Origin: Oscillospiraceae bacterium CM
GTDB lineage: Bacteria; Bacillota; Clostridia; Oscillospirales; Oscillospiraceae
Reading direction: 5' to 3'
Length of the DNA: 64,000 nucleotides
Assembly: GCA_022870705.1 (NCBI GenBank)
Contig: CP072107.1
Location: 1,672,501-1,736,500, forward strand
In this document: positions 8,738-16,911 of the stretch, in pieces
Layout of the letters: every line of letters begins with the position of its first letter
Numbering within the stretch: position 1 is the first letter of the stretch
Position numbers and translations under genes: made by a program
The notes under the pieces: generated by a model
Told to the model about the DNA's origin: nothing
Seen by the model: only the letters and a program-made list of their open reading frames with translations
The model's database searches: none

Positions 8738-9145
8738 AAATGTCCCTCTTCCCGCCGCTTGTATCGGCTGAATGTTTTCGGCTGCCCAGCACACTGGCTG
8801 TTTCCGGTTTTTGCAATGGTTGCTTCAAGTATACCATACGCCGCCAAAAGGTACAATTATTTCTAGATCAATAACGTCATTAAAGTAAAATGTAAACTTG
8901 TTTTATATTCTCACTTATCTCTCATTATTCTTATTAATTACAGGATATTGCGATATTTGTTCAACAATTTATCATTCTTCGCGATTTATGGCAGGCAATT
9001 TTCTCATACATATTGTATTTTAGTGCCCACAGTTCCTTTATGCACGGTACAATTTTTTCATCTTTATGTCGACATTTTATTTACATTTATTAGAAAATAT
9101 GCTATATTTATCTTGCCTCTCCAGATGAGAGAAAAGGAGGTAAAA
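8738..9145 (+). promoter_or_regulatory. AT-rich intergenic region with promoter TTTACA-17-TATATT
   Basis: About 400 bases without a recognised gene. Composition turns AT-rich from ~8850. A sigma-A-type promoter is visible on the + strand: TTTACA at 9080-9085, 17-base spacer, TATATT at 9103-9108. It leads into an AAAAGGAGG ribosome site (9132-9140) and a short reading frame at 9146. No RNA gene is recognised. Confidence 0.55.
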
Positions 9146-9280
9146 ATGGACGATCAGGAATTTATGAAATTACAAGTTTGTCTTGGAGACACGTCTATTG
9201 TTTCTCTGCTTCTTGCAGAGCTGTCAGATACCGAAGATACCGGAGCGCCTCCTGCTTTTTCTCCGCCGACAGGGCGTTGA
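9146..9280 (+). CDS. Possible 44-residue peptide gene, or truncated gene start
   Basis: A 44-codon frame with better expression signals than most genes here: a promoter (9080-9108) and a full AAAAGGAGG site five bases before the ATG. The first 16 codons (MDDQEFMKLQVCLGD...) lie outside other genes. The remainder is antisense to the 3' end of the convergent XRE gene, whose stop is at 9195. It could be a small peptide gene, a leader peptide, or the stump of a longer gene lost when the neighbouring DNA arrived. No family is recognised. Confidence 0.35.
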   Translation: MDDQEFMKLQVCLGDTSIVSLLLAELSDTEDTGAPPAFSPPTGR

Positions 9281-9587
9281 ATAGCTCGAGATTCTGCTTT
9301 GCCTGCTCGTCGTTCCACTCTGGAGCGGCGAGCTTTTCTTTGACGAGCACCGTCAAGCGCTCTAAGAGCCTCTCCTCACCCACCTGTACATCCGCAGGCA
9401 TTTCCTCTGTCAGCCAGTCGACGGGAACATCAAAATAGCGGGCAATTTTGACAAGCTTTTCATGCTTCGGGATGCTGTTGCCGCGCTTCCACTCGCTCAG
9501 TGAGCTCTGTGACATCCCAACGTCTTTTGCCAGCTTATAGGGCGTCATGCCGCGGCTGCGTAGCAATATATCCAAGCGTTCGTACAT
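9195..9587 (-). CDS. XRE-family repressor
   Basis: 130 residues. Residues ~1-60 are a Cro/C1-type helix-turn-helix (TPYKLAKDVGMSQSSLSEWKRG, shown in part). The C-terminal half is charged and helical and probably dimerises. There is no LexA-type peptidase domain, so induction by self-cleavage is unlikely. A GGGAGTG ribosome site precedes the start. Operator-like repeats TACAA-N2-TTGTA lie between this gene and a divergent consensus promoter. Autoregulation and repression of the divergent Cys-rich genes are therefore likely (inference). Confidence 0.83.
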   Translation of the reverse strand: MYERLDILLRSRGMTPYKLAKDVGMSQSSLSEWKRGNSIPKHEKLVKIARYFDVPVDWLTEEMPADVQVGEERLLERLTVLVKEKLAAPEWNDEQAKQNLELFNALSAEKKQEALRYLRYLTALQEAEKQ

Positions 9588-9610
9588 ATTTTTGTCACTC
9601 CCAATATAAA

Positions 9611-9622
9611 TACAAAATTGTA
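9611..9622. promoter_or_regulatory. Operator-like inverted repeat 1
   Basis: TACAAAATTGTA, i.e. TACAA-AA-TTGTA, lies 24 bases upstream of the XRE start codon. A near-identical site sits in the divergent promoter (9642-9653) and a shorter one further downstream. This pattern suggests autorepression. Confidence 0.6.
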
Positions 9623-9632
9623 GCCGCCATTC

Positions 9633-9661
9633 TTGACATACTACAATTTTGTATGTATAAT
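9633..9661 (+). promoter_or_regulatory. Full-consensus promoter with operator in the spacer
   Basis: TTGACA (9633-9638), a 17-base spacer and TATAAT (9656-9661) match both sigma-A consensus hexamers. The spacer contains TACAATTTTGTA (9642-9653), a TACAA-N2-TTGTA repeat. A repressor bound there would block RNA polymerase. It drives transcription toward the Cys-rich genes at 9899 and 10468. Confidence 0.75.
9642..9653. promoter_or_regulatory. Operator-like inverted repeat 2
   Basis: TACAATTTTGTA has the same arms as the repeat at 9611-9622 and is placed exactly between -35 and -10 of the divergent promoter. Confidence 0.6.
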
Positions 9662-9816
9662 TGGTAATAAATTACAATTTACGCAGCATATAGCCATATA
9701 TCCGCTCACCCCCGCGCCAAAATATGCGAAATATCACCTAGCTCACAGCACAATTTGAGACAATATCCATTAATTAGTAATTACTACTATAATCTATGAC
9801 CGGTTGGCCGTCAACA

Positions 9817-9826
9817 ACAAAATTGT
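9817..9826. promoter_or_regulatory. Operator-like inverted repeat 3 (shorter)
   Basis: ACAAAATTGT shares the core of the other two sites. It lies downstream of a lone TATAAT (9788-9793), between the promoter and the 9899 gene. A third binding site would allow looping or a roadblock, but this is speculative. Confidence 0.4.
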
Positions 9827-9898
9827 CGTGATTTACCACAAAATGTCACTCTTTAAATCGATGGAATAGTTAGATTTTTAACGAAAGGAGCCAATTTG

Positions 9899-10381
9899 AT
9901 GACTGAAAACGGTGTATTAGTACCCATTCCCTGCCGTCCGGACTGCCTGTTTTACAGCGCCTACACAGAAACCTGTGACTATACGCTTCTCATGTTTCGC
10001 ACACGCGGCTGCCCGACAGACGCCTGCACGCGTTATTTAATGCGGACTGCCCCGCGCCCCTGGAGCCGAGTCCATGTATCGGTACCGGGCATTGGCACAA
10101 CGTCGGACATACGGCACCGGCCGGATATCCCGGAGCCGCCCCCCGGCCCGCCGGAGAATGATCGCTGTATAACGGCCGACTGCGGCCATGAGCTCTATGA
10201 GGGCGAGGAGCTTTACATTTGGGAGGACGGCGAGACGCTTTGTGCCGACTGTCTGGAGGACAAGTTTCAGGAAATGAGTCTTTCTGAGCGCGCCGAGCTT
10301 CTCGGCTGTGAGCATGAGACGGTTGCTTTTCGGAAAAGAGGCGGAACGTATGGCGAATTTGACGCGACACACGATCGTTAA
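9899..10381 (+). CDS. Cys-rich phage-type hypothetical protein
   Basis: 160 residues with two cysteine clusters. The N-terminal segment CRPDCLFY...TCDYTLL...RGCPTDACTRY follows a pattern I associate with small proteins in clostridial prophages. A Pro-rich linker leads to a zinc-finger-like C-terminal region with CGHELYEGEELY and LCADCLED. A GAAAGGAG site lies eight bases before the ATG; a TTG one codon earlier is less likely. It is divergent from the XRE repressor and downstream of the consensus promoter. Function unknown. Confidence 0.65.
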   Translation: MTENGVLVPIPCRPDCLFYSAYTETCDYTLLMFRTRGCPTDACTRYLMRTAPRPWSRVHVSVPGIGTTSDIRHRPDIPEPPPGPPENDRCITADCGHELYEGEELYIWEDGETLCADCLEDKFQEMSLSERAELLGCEHETVAFRKRGGTYGEFDATHDR

Positions 10382-10467
10382 ACACGATCCTGCTGCACCG
10401 ACGCGGCAGGTGCCCTATCGCTGTATAACACTGATACGAGCCAGTTCAGTACAAGCGAGGTGGCCTG

Positions 10468-10695
10468 ATGCCTAGAAAAAAGCTACCATATCTCCCCGGC
10501 CGGGAGACGGCACGCCCAAACTGCTTTGCCTTTTATGTTGATAGAGGCGGCCACCCCGCCTGCCGGGCGCTACGGGACGTTTATTGCCTGAAGGAGATGC
10601 GCTCCTGTACCTTCCGCGCCACGCCGGAGTCTGCTGCCGAGGCACGAAAACGCGCGTGGCGGCGGCTGATGGCGCTTGGACACTCGTGCGGGTAA
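10468..10695 (+). CDS. Small Cys-rich phage-type protein
   Basis: 75 residues with five cysteines (NCFAFY, ACRAL, YCLKEMRSCTF). The spacing recalls small clostridial phage and ICE proteins of the form C-x-A-L...YC...CxFY. GAGGTGG precedes the ATG. It follows the 9899 gene by 86 bases on the same strand and ends before a shared terminator, so both are probably one transcript. Function unknown. Confidence 0.6.
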   Translation: MPRKKLPYLPGRETARPNCFAFYVDRGGHPACRALRDVYCLKEMRSCTFRATPESAAEARKRAWRRLMALGHSCG

Positions 10696-10726
10696 AGCTG
10701 TCGTACCAAGCAGAATAAACTCTTTA

Positions 10727-10766
10727 AAAAAGCACGCTGACGGTTGTTTGCCGTCAACGTGCTTTT
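10727..10766. terminator. Bidirectional intrinsic terminator
   Basis: Arms AAAAGCACG (10727-10735) and CGTGCTTTT (10758-10766), extended by TGACGG/CCGTCA, form a strong hairpin with T-runs on both strands. It separates the Cys-rich genes from the convergent SPFH gene. Confidence 0.85.
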
Positions 10767-10792
10767 TATCTCAGATGGCGTTGTCAGCCGGA

Positions 10793-12778
10793 TTATTTGC
10801 CATTTTCCGGCGTTATTATTTCAGCGTCGCTTTTTCCGCTCGTATCGGGAAGGCTGATGCCAAGCTGACCGAGCGTGATGAGCTTTAAAAGCGTTTCGAG
10901 CACCACGCTGCCGCTGCCGGCATTCTGGCCATCACCGCCCATGCTGACCACGGTTTTCGGCACGAGGTCGACTTTGGAATTCTTGATGGCATCCGTCAGC
11001 TTGTCGATGACCTCCTGTGTCACGCGGTATTCGGCACCGCCGTATGCCAAAACCTGTGCCTCTATAGCGTTTGCCTTCGCGACGCCGACAGCCTTTTCCT
11101 TGGAAGCTTCGGCTTCACCTTCCAGGCGCACCTTTTCGGCGTTTGCTTTGGCAAGCGCCGTGATCTGGTTGGCCTCCTGCTCGGCCTTGCTGGCCAGCGC
11201 GGCACCCATATTGCGCTCGACGTCAATTTGAATTTTGGACTCCGTCAGCTTACTCTGCTGGGCGGCGACCGCTTCGGCTTCGCGCAGGGATTTCTCGCTG
11301 ACAGCCGCCTCCTGCTGCTTTTGATATGTCGTCTTCTTCTCTTCGGCAATCTGCCTGTCACGCAGCTGCATCAGAATATTTTCAATCTGCTTGTCGTTGA
11401 CATTTGTCGATTTCGGGGTGCCGATGAGGACTTCCTCAAGCTCGAGATTATATTTATTGAACTTCTCCCGCATTTCCAGCACAGCGCGCTCGCGGATACT
11501 GCTGCGCTCCTGGATGAGCTCGATCAGCGTTTTTGTCTGGGCAACATCTTTAAAATACGCGCCAACAAGCGGGTCAAGCGACTGGTTGACGAGCATATTA
11601 ATGTCACCAAAGCGCTGGATGACCCACGGGGCCTGCTTGTAGTCGATATGCATAACGACAGACAGTGGCAGGGATGGCTCAAATGCGTCCTTCGTAATGA
11701 TGTCAACCTCAGCGAGATTCTCGTCATATTTGTGGTCGCCGACTTCGCCTTTGTTCCATTTGAGAATGATATTTGTCGTCGGGACCTGGACGATTTTGCC
11801 CGCGTCGGTGTTAAACGCGTACTTACCGGGCATCAGGGGCTTTTCAAGGACGCCCTTGCAGCCCTCCCCGACAAGCTCGCCGTGCTTGTAATCAGCACCG
11901 GTCGTATCGACGCCCTCCTTGCCGAAAAACGAGACGACAACGCCGACAAAGCCGATCGGCACAACGGTTTTTTCTTTATACTCAACGGTGGCAAACAGGC
12001 GGTTGATGTAATAGGTGCCGTCGATCAGCACGCGTATCTGCTTGCCTCGGTATCCGCCAAGCGACAAAAACTTTTCGGGATCCTGAAAATTGGCATGCGC
12101 CTCGCCGACATCCGGCGCGATGATTTCGCCCTCCGGCAGGGGCCTGCCGTCATGCACCGTCACGATACCCATATAGTCACTGGCATCGCGGCCTTTTCCC
12201 ATAATGACGATCGGGCGGAACGCGTCCCGCTCAATAAGCGTCTGGTGCATGCTGGAGATATCCGCCATCTCCGCTTTTGTCCCGCTGAAAATCGTTTTGA
12301 TTTCGTTGGCCGTGATGACGATAAACTGCGCCAGATTGATGGCGTACGTCCCTTCTCTCAAAATGCCGCGCTGCGGGCCCTTTTGGCCGCCCGCCTGCAG
12401 AAAGCCTCTGACATCCTGAAAATTGTTAGCCTCCGGAATGACGCGCCCGAGCGTCTGCATCGGCGGGAGGGGAATCCCGTCACGCGCGAAGATATAGGCA
12501 ATCTGCCCCTGCGGAATGGTGATGAGCGGGTACCGATGGATGCGGTACATGAGCACCGTTTTAAAATGGATGCCGCCGCGCAGAAGATCCGGCGAATAGC
12601 CTGCCTCCCCGTTCAAGGCGATGATGGCATCTTTCAAAGACCCCCTAAAGCTCCACCATTTTTCAACGACGGCAACCTCGTTGGGATTTATGATGCGTAT
12701 TCCAAGAATTTTAGCCAGGAAAAGATAGAGCGCGAAAATGCCGGCCAGCGTCACTAACAGAATCATCAGAATGTTCAT
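10793..12778 (-). CDS. SPFH/band 7 (flotillin-like) membrane protein
   Basis: 661 residues. Residues 1-25 are a membrane anchor. Residues ~92-150 and ~202-260 form two similar repeats (DGIPLPP...NNFQD..FL..GG and DGRPLPE...ANFQD..FL..GG, each ending GTYxIN). An SPFH/band 7 domain and a long Ala/Glu/Lys-rich coiled coil (~480-590) follow, then a Gly-rich tail. SPFH proteins oligomerise into membrane microdomain scaffolds. The gene is monocistronic. There is no NfeD partner beside it, unlike many flotillin operons. Confidence 0.83.
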   Translation of the reverse strand: MNILMILLVTLAGIFALYLFLAKILGIRIINPNEVAVVEKWWSFRGSLKDAIIALNGEAGYSPDLLRGGIHFKTVLMYRIHRYPLITIPQGQIAYIFARDGIPLPPMQTLGRVIPEANNFQDVRGFLQAGGQKGPQRGILREGTYAINLAQFIVITANEIKTIFSGTKAEMADISSMHQTLIERDAFRPIVIMGKGRDASDYMGIVTVHDGRPLPEGEIIAPDVGEAHANFQDPEKFLSLGGYRGKQIRVLIDGTYYINRLFATVEYKEKTVVPIGFVGVVVSFFGKEGVDTTGADYKHGELVGEGCKGVLEKPLMPGKYAFNTDAGKIVQVPTTNIILKWNKGEVGDHKYDENLAEVDIITKDAFEPSLPLSVVMHIDYKQAPWVIQRFGDINMLVNQSLDPLVGAYFKDVAQTKTLIELIQERSSIRERAVLEMREKFNKYNLELEEVLIGTPKSTNVNDKQIENILMQLRDRQIAEEKKTTYQKQQEAAVSEKSLREAEAVAAQQSKLTESKIQIDVERNMGAALASKAEQEANQITALAKANAEKVRLEGEAEASKEKAVGVAKANAIEAQVLAYGGAEYRVTQEVIDKLTDAIKNSKVDLVPKTVVSMGGDGQNAGSGSVVLETLLKLITLGQLGISLPDTSGKSDAEIITPENGK

Positions 12779-12935
12779 GCTGCTTCACCCTTTCTAAAAT
12801 CGCCTGAGTATGCTCACACAGTGTATGCCCGGCTGTATCAGTCCAGAAGCCGTCTCAATAGGACGGCACCGGAATCCGACGCCTTATGACATATATTACC
12901 TTAATTTGACACGAATAACAACATAAACTTCCGCC

Positions 12936-12970
12936 AAAAAAAACGGCGCACAGGCATCTGTCTGTGCGCC
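12936..12970 (-). terminator. Intrinsic terminator of the TtcA-like gene
   Basis: A nine-pair stem (12945-12953 with 12962-12970) lies just past the stop codon and is followed on the minus strand by a run of eight T (12936-12943 read in complement). Confidence 0.88.
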
Positions 12971-12984
12971 CGTTAGCGATGACG

Positions 12985-13722
12985 TTACGGCAGCGGACGG
13001 CGCGCATGCGTCTCGGGCTCCCAGCCGTCAAGCGGCTGGCGCTGCATCGCACCGAAGATTTTGCTTTTTAAATCGGGATACTGCGCGGAAAGCGTTTTAA
13101 GGAGCGTTTTGACCTCTTCCCGCTTGCTTTTGCCGTTTTTGGGACAGGGGTTGTGAACGACCGGCAGGTCATAGCGCGAAACGAGATTCCTGATTGACGC
13201 TTCCCCAACGTATAAGAGCGGCCGGATCTGTGTCACGCCTGCGCGGCTCATATATGTGACAGGCTCAAAGCAGCTGATCCGCCCTTCGTAAAAAAGCGAC
13301 AGGAGAAATGTTTCGACGGCGTCGTCATAATGGTGCGCGAGGGCGAGCTTTTTGATGCCGAGCCCAAGCGCCAGATCATTTAACATGCCGCGTCGCATCT
13401 TGGCGCAGAGCGCGCATGGGTTTTTCTCCTGCCGGTCTTCAAAGATGATTTTAGCCAGCTGTGTCTCATGTACCGTATAAGGCACATCGAGCTTGCGGCA
13501 CAAATCGGCAATCGGTGTAAAATCCATCCCCTCAAGGCCGGGGCTTATCGTCATAGCATGCAGCTTAAAGCGCTTCGGATAATACCGGCTCAGGTTATGA
13601 AGCGCACACAAAAGCGCGACGGAATCTTTCCCGCCCGAAACGCCGACGGCGATAACGTCCCCATCGTCAATCATGCGGTAATCCTCCGCACAGCGGCGGA
13701 CGAGTCCTGTGAATTTGTTCAT
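12985..13722 (-). CDS. TtcA-like PP-loop tRNA thiolation ATPase
   Basis: 245 residues of the TtcA/TtuA group of N-type ATP pyrophosphatases. The PP-loop is SGGKDS near residue 30. CALC (NPCALCAKMRRG) in the middle supplies cysteines that in this family bind an Fe-S cluster or zinc. The later HHYDDAVETFLLSLFYEGR block and NPCPKNGKSKR are typical. Members activate a tRNA base with ATP and insert sulfur, for example 2-thiocytidine-32. The exact target base here is not certain. Monocistronic, with its own terminator. Confidence 0.85.
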   Translation of the reverse strand: MNKFTGLVRRCAEDYRMIDDGDVIAVGVSGGKDSVALLCALHNLSRYYPKRFKLHAMTISPGLEGMDFTPIADLCRKLDVPYTVHETQLAKIIFEDRQEKNPCALCAKMRRGMLNDLALGLGIKKLALAHHYDDAVETFLLSLFYEGRISCFEPVTYMSRAGVTQIRPLLYVGEASIRNLVSRYDLPVVHNPCPKNGKSKREEVKTLLKTLSAQYPDLKSKIFGAMQRQPLDGWEPETHARRPLP

Positions 13723-13855
13723 TTCGCGTACCTTGCCCTTCCGTTTCGTCGCGGATAATTTAAAATTCGATTCGAAGCATTCTTCAGAATTCGAGAGATA
13801 ATTGAAGTATATGAGAGTTCACCGTGTGATAAATTAAAAATTTTGAAATTAGCTG

Positions 13856-13884
13856 TTGACATCAAAATATCGGTATGTTATAAA
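13856..13884 (+). promoter_or_regulatory. Promoter of rplM-rpsI
   Basis: TTGACA (13856-13861), a 17-base spacer and TATAAA (13879-13884) are close to consensus, as expected for a ribosomal protein operon. Confidence 0.8.
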
Positions 13885-13890
13885 AGTAAA

Positions 13891-13963
13891 GCACGATTTG
13901 CAAGTATTTTACGTGCCCTTGCCCTTTTTGTCAAAAATTATTTAACCGTATGGGGGATATATT
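13891..13963 (+). promoter_or_regulatory. 5' leader of rplM, possible L13 autoregulatory leader
   Basis: The leader starts with an inverted repeat (GCACG at 13891-13895, CGTGC at 13912-13916) and runs to the rplM start. Firmicute rplM genes often carry an L13 leader RNA for autoregulation. The position and stem fit, but the family structure has not been confirmed. Confidence 0.4.
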
Positions 13964-14395
13964 ATGTCAACGACTCTTGCGAAAAAGGAGACCGTTTCGC
14001 GCAAATGGTACATCCTTGACGCGGCCGGCAAGCCGCTCGGCCGGACGGCTGCGCAGGCTGCTGTTCTGCTCCGCGGCAAGCACAAGCCGATTTACACGCC
14101 AAACGTGGACTGCGGTGATTTTGTCATCATCATTAACGCTGAGCAGGCTGTCCTAACCGGCAACAAGCTCGTCCAGAAGTTCTACCGTCGTCACAGCGGC
14201 TGGGTTGGCGGCCTGAAGGAAATTCAGTACAAAAAACTCATGGCCGAACGGCCGGAGCTTGCCATGCAGCTGGCCGTTAAGGGCATGATGGCGAAGAATA
14301 ACCTTGACCGTCTGGCCATGAAACGCCTGCGTATTTTCAAGGGCGCCGTCCATAAGCACGAGGCGCAGCAGCCCGTTGCCTGGACGCAGGAATAA
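13964..14395 (+). CDS. rplM: 50S ribosomal protein L13
   Basis: 143 residues, the normal bacterial length. It contains the L13 landmarks [37 protein letters not shown] and the C-terminal MLRIF-like [20 protein letters not shown]. It is an early 23S rRNA-binding assembly protein of the large subunit. It is co-transcribed with rpsI 13 bases downstream, the standard bacterial pair. Confidence 0.98.
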   Translation: MSTTLAKKETVSRKWYILDAAGKPLGRTAAQAAVLLRGKHKPIYTPNVDCGDFVIIINAEQAVLTGNKLVQKFYRRHSGWVGGLKEIQYKKLMAERPELAMQLAVKGMMAKNNLDRLAMKRLRIFKGAVHKHEAQQPVAWTQE

Positions 14396-14408
14396 GGGAG
14401 GATTTAAC

Positions 14409-14813
14409 ATGTATACAAGCAAAAAGCCTTACGTCTACGGCACAGGCAGACGGAAATCCTCCGTAGCCCGCGTCCACCTCTTCCCCGGCGGTACCGGCAC
14501 CGTGACCATTAACGGCCGCGATATGAACGATTATTTTGGACTTGAGACGCTCAAGCTCCTTGTCCGCCAGCCTCTCAACACGACCGGCACAGCCGGGAAG
14601 GTTGATATTGTCGCCACCGTTGTCGGCGGCGGCGTTACCGGTCAGGCCGGCGCAATCCGCCATGGCATCGCCCGCGCCCTGCTGCAGGTTGACGAGACTT
14701 TCCGCCCGGCCCTCAAGGCCGCCGGTTTCCTCACCCGTGACCCGCGTATGAAAGAGCGTAAAAAATACGGCCTCAAAGCCGCCCGCCGCGCGCCCCAGTT
14801 CTCCAAGAGATAG
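14409..14813 (+). CDS. rpsI: 30S ribosomal protein S9
   Basis: 134 residues. Landmarks are [13 protein letters not shown], the [19 protein letters not shown] core and the basic C-terminal tail [12 protein letters not shown], whose last residues reach the P-site tRNA. The ATG at 14409 follows an AGGGAGG site; an earlier in-frame start overlaps rplM and is not needed. A terminator follows. Confidence 0.98.
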   Translation: MYTSKKPYVYGTGRRKSSVARVHLFPGGTGTVTINGRDMNDYFGLETLKLLVRQPLNTTGTAGKVDIVATVVGGGVTGQAGAIRHGIARALLQVDETFRPALKAAGFLTRDPRMKERKKYGLKAARRAPQFSKR

Positions 14814-14830
14814 ATTCTCAAAAGTTATCA

Positions 14831-14863
14831 AAAGGCTCAACGCCACGGCGTTGGGCCTTTTTT
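14831..14863 (+). terminator. Terminator of rplM-rpsI
   Basis: AAAGGCTCAACGCC pairs with GGCGTTGGGCCTTT (one G-U), followed by six T. Short loop, strong stem. Confidence 0.88.
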
Positions 14864-14943
14864 GTGTTGGCAGGTACGCTTGAGTGACAATTCAATCGTT
14901 TAATGATATTATTACTGTATAATTTTCTAATGGGGGTTGCCCG

Positions 14944-15684
14944 ATGAATCAGGAATTAACGAAGCTGCTGACTGATCATGGTGCCTCATTGATTGGTTTT
15001 GCTGATATCGACGGGCTTTATCAAAACGCGGATGTTCTAGCGTTACCGCGCAGCGTTGATTCCGAAACAGCACCGTTTGACATCCCCAGATTTCCCAAGG
15101 GCATTTCAATCGCTGTGGCGCTGCCGCGCGACGTTATTGGCGACATTCGATCCGCCCCGACGATGGATTATTTTCAACAGTATCACGCTTTGAATAAAAA
15201 ACTCGATATGCTGGCTGTTTTGTGCGCCGAGGCTCTCAATAAAGCAGGCTATCAAGCTTACCCTCAAACGGTTTCCGCGACAAAAGAATACGGCGTTTTC
15301 AGGACGATCATGCCGCATAAAACCGTTGCCGTCCGCGCTGGTCTCGGCTGGATCGGAAAGAGCGCCTTGTTTGTCACGGAACAATACGGTTCTGCTGTAC
15401 GCCTGACATCTGTTTTGACGAATGCGCCGCTTCAATGCGCTGGTGCCGCTATGACTCCGAAATGCGGCGATTGCATGATCTGCACCAACGCCTGCCCGGG
15501 TAAGGCGATTTTAGGGCGTCTTTGGCACGCCGAAATGGACCGAGACACATACTTCGACGCCATGGCGTGCCGGTTAAAGGCCCGCGAGATTGCGGCAAAG
15601 GCCCTGAACAAAGACATCACCCTCTGCGGTAAATGCATCGAGATTTGTTCGTACACCCAGGGCTATATCAGTCGAAATTTGTGA
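14944..15684 (+). CDS. QueG-like 4Fe-4S protein
   Basis: 246 residues. The middle AGLGWIGKSALFVTEQYG block and C-terminal ferredoxin-type cysteines (CGDCMICTNACPG and CGKCIEICSY) are typical of the epoxyqueuosine reductase/4Fe-4S double-cluster family. True QueG is longer (~370 residues) and binds cobalamin in its N-terminal part. This shorter form is probably a related Fe-S oxidoreductase of unknown substrate. GGGGG precedes the ATG. No queuosine genes are nearby. Confidence 0.75.
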   Translation: MNQELTKLLTDHGASLIGFADIDGLYQNADVLALPRSVDSETAPFDIPRFPKGISIAVALPRDVIGDIRSAPTMDYFQQYHALNKKLDMLAVLCAEALNKAGYQAYPQTVSATKEYGVFRTIMPHKTVAVRAGLGWIGKSALFVTEQYGSAVRLTSVLTNAPLQCAGAAMTPKCGDCMICTNACPGKAILGRLWHAEMDRDTYFDAMACRLKAREIAAKALNKDITLCGKCIEICSYTQGYISRNL

Positions 15685-15788
15685 TTGTTTTGGGACATGA
15701 AAGATAGTGGACAGTTCAGTGCGTTCATGATAAGGGTCGTGTATTAAATCGCCAAACCTGATGTACATATTTTAGGAGAGATTTAACC

Positions 15789-16271
15789 ATGCGCAAAGCG
15801 GACAGGGAAATAAAAGATTTTAACGACATCGTCGGTGTTCTCGATCGGTGCCAGACAATCCGGCTGGGGCTAAATGGCGACGAGTATCCATACGTTGTGC
15901 CGCTGTCGTTTGGCTATGAAGCGGCAGACGGCGCGGTGACAATCTATTTTCACGGTGCGACGGAAGGGCTCAAGCACGAGCTTATTTTAAAAAACAATAA
16001 GGTTTGCGTCGAGGCGGATATCTTTTACCGCTATACCGGCACGGGGCACGGCATCACAACCGAGTATGAAAGTGTGATTGGCTTCGGCACGATCCACAAA
16101 GCCGATACCGCCGAGGCTATCAAGGGCCTTGAGCTTTTACTAAACCATTGCCGGGCGGGTAGTGCCTCAGCGTCCGAATGCGTGGCACTTGGTATCACGG
16201 CTGTCTATGGCATTGAGCTGGAGCGGATTACCGGAAAGCGCCGTTTCGTTGAAGCCGGAGGTCAGGAATGA
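15789..16271 (+). CDS. Pyridoxamine 5'-phosphate oxidase-family (NimA-like) flavoprotein
   Basis: 160 residues with the split-barrel FMN-binding fold: IRLGLNGDEYPYVVPLSFGY, then YFHGATEGLK and VCVEAD. Such proteins bind FMN and act as reductases; some clostridial NimA members reduce nitroimidazoles. The substrate here is unknown. The ribosome site is AGGAGAG. The stop codon overlaps the next start (ATGA), linking it to the hotdog-fold gene. Confidence 0.82.
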   Translation: MRKADREIKDFNDIVGVLDRCQTIRLGLNGDEYPYVVPLSFGYEAADGAVTIYFHGATEGLKHELILKNNKVCVEADIFYRYTGTGHGITTEYESVIGFGTIHKADTAEAIKGLELLLNHCRAGSASASECVALGITAVYGIELERITGKRRFVEAGGQE

Positions 16272-16783
16272 AAAAGAAAGTCGTCCGAAAGCAAAACAAT
16301 TCCTCGCGCTGCTTTGTCTGCGGTGTTACGAACGACGCGTCGCTCGGCACGGCGTTTTATGAGCTGGAGGACGGGACGCTCGCTGCGACGGCCATCGCCC
16401 GCTCTTTCCACCAGAGCTATCCCGGTCGCGTGCATGGCGGCGTCTCGTCGGCGCTTCTTGACGAGACGATTGGCCGGGCTATAAACATTACCGAGCCGGA
16501 CGCCTGGGGTGTCACCGTGGAGATCATAACGCGCTATAAAAAGCCCGTTCCCTACGACGTGCCGCTCCTTATCATCGGAAAAATCACCGAAAACAAACGG
16601 CGGCTCTTTTCCGGCGAGGGGCGACTAATCCTACCGGACGGCACCGTCGCTGTGACAGCCACAGCACGGTATATGAAGATGAAGCTCTCTGATATTTCGG
16701 CGTTTGACGGCGATGCCGATGTCTGGGCACTCTTCCCGCGGGATGGCGACCCTGTAGCGCTGGAGGTGCCGGAGGAAGGATGA
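16268..16783 (+). CDS. PaaI-type hotdog-fold thioesterase
   Basis: 171 residues. The segment GRVHGGVSSALLDETIGRA is the PaaI/YiiD-type hotdog helix with the conserved HGG and an acidic residue. CFVC near the N-terminus is unusual and could bind metal. Members hydrolyse acyl-CoA thioesters; the substrate is unknown. It is translationally coupled to the flavoprotein gene upstream (four-base overlap). Confidence 0.8.
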   Translation: MKKKVVRKQNNSSRCFVCGVTNDASLGTAFYELEDGTLAATAIARSFHQSYPGRVHGGVSSALLDETIGRAINITEPDAWGVTVEIITRYKKPVPYDVPLLIIGKITENKRRLFSGEGRLILPDGTVAVTATARYMKMKLSDISAFDGDADVWALFPRDGDPVALEVPEEG

Positions 16784-16911
16784 TTCCTCCAAAATATCAG
16801 TTGCTAATTTGTCAAGCATAAATATGCGGTTGGTGCTTGCAGGTGACCCGTCAACTCGATATTATCGTTGGTTAATAATAGTCGGAATTCCGATTGAAAG
16901 GTGACATGTAT

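Noticed and set aside
11228-12757. 509-codon open frame antisense to the SPFH gene
   Set aside because: It mirrors the GC-rich SPFH coding frame, has no ribosome site, and its translation lacks any domain.
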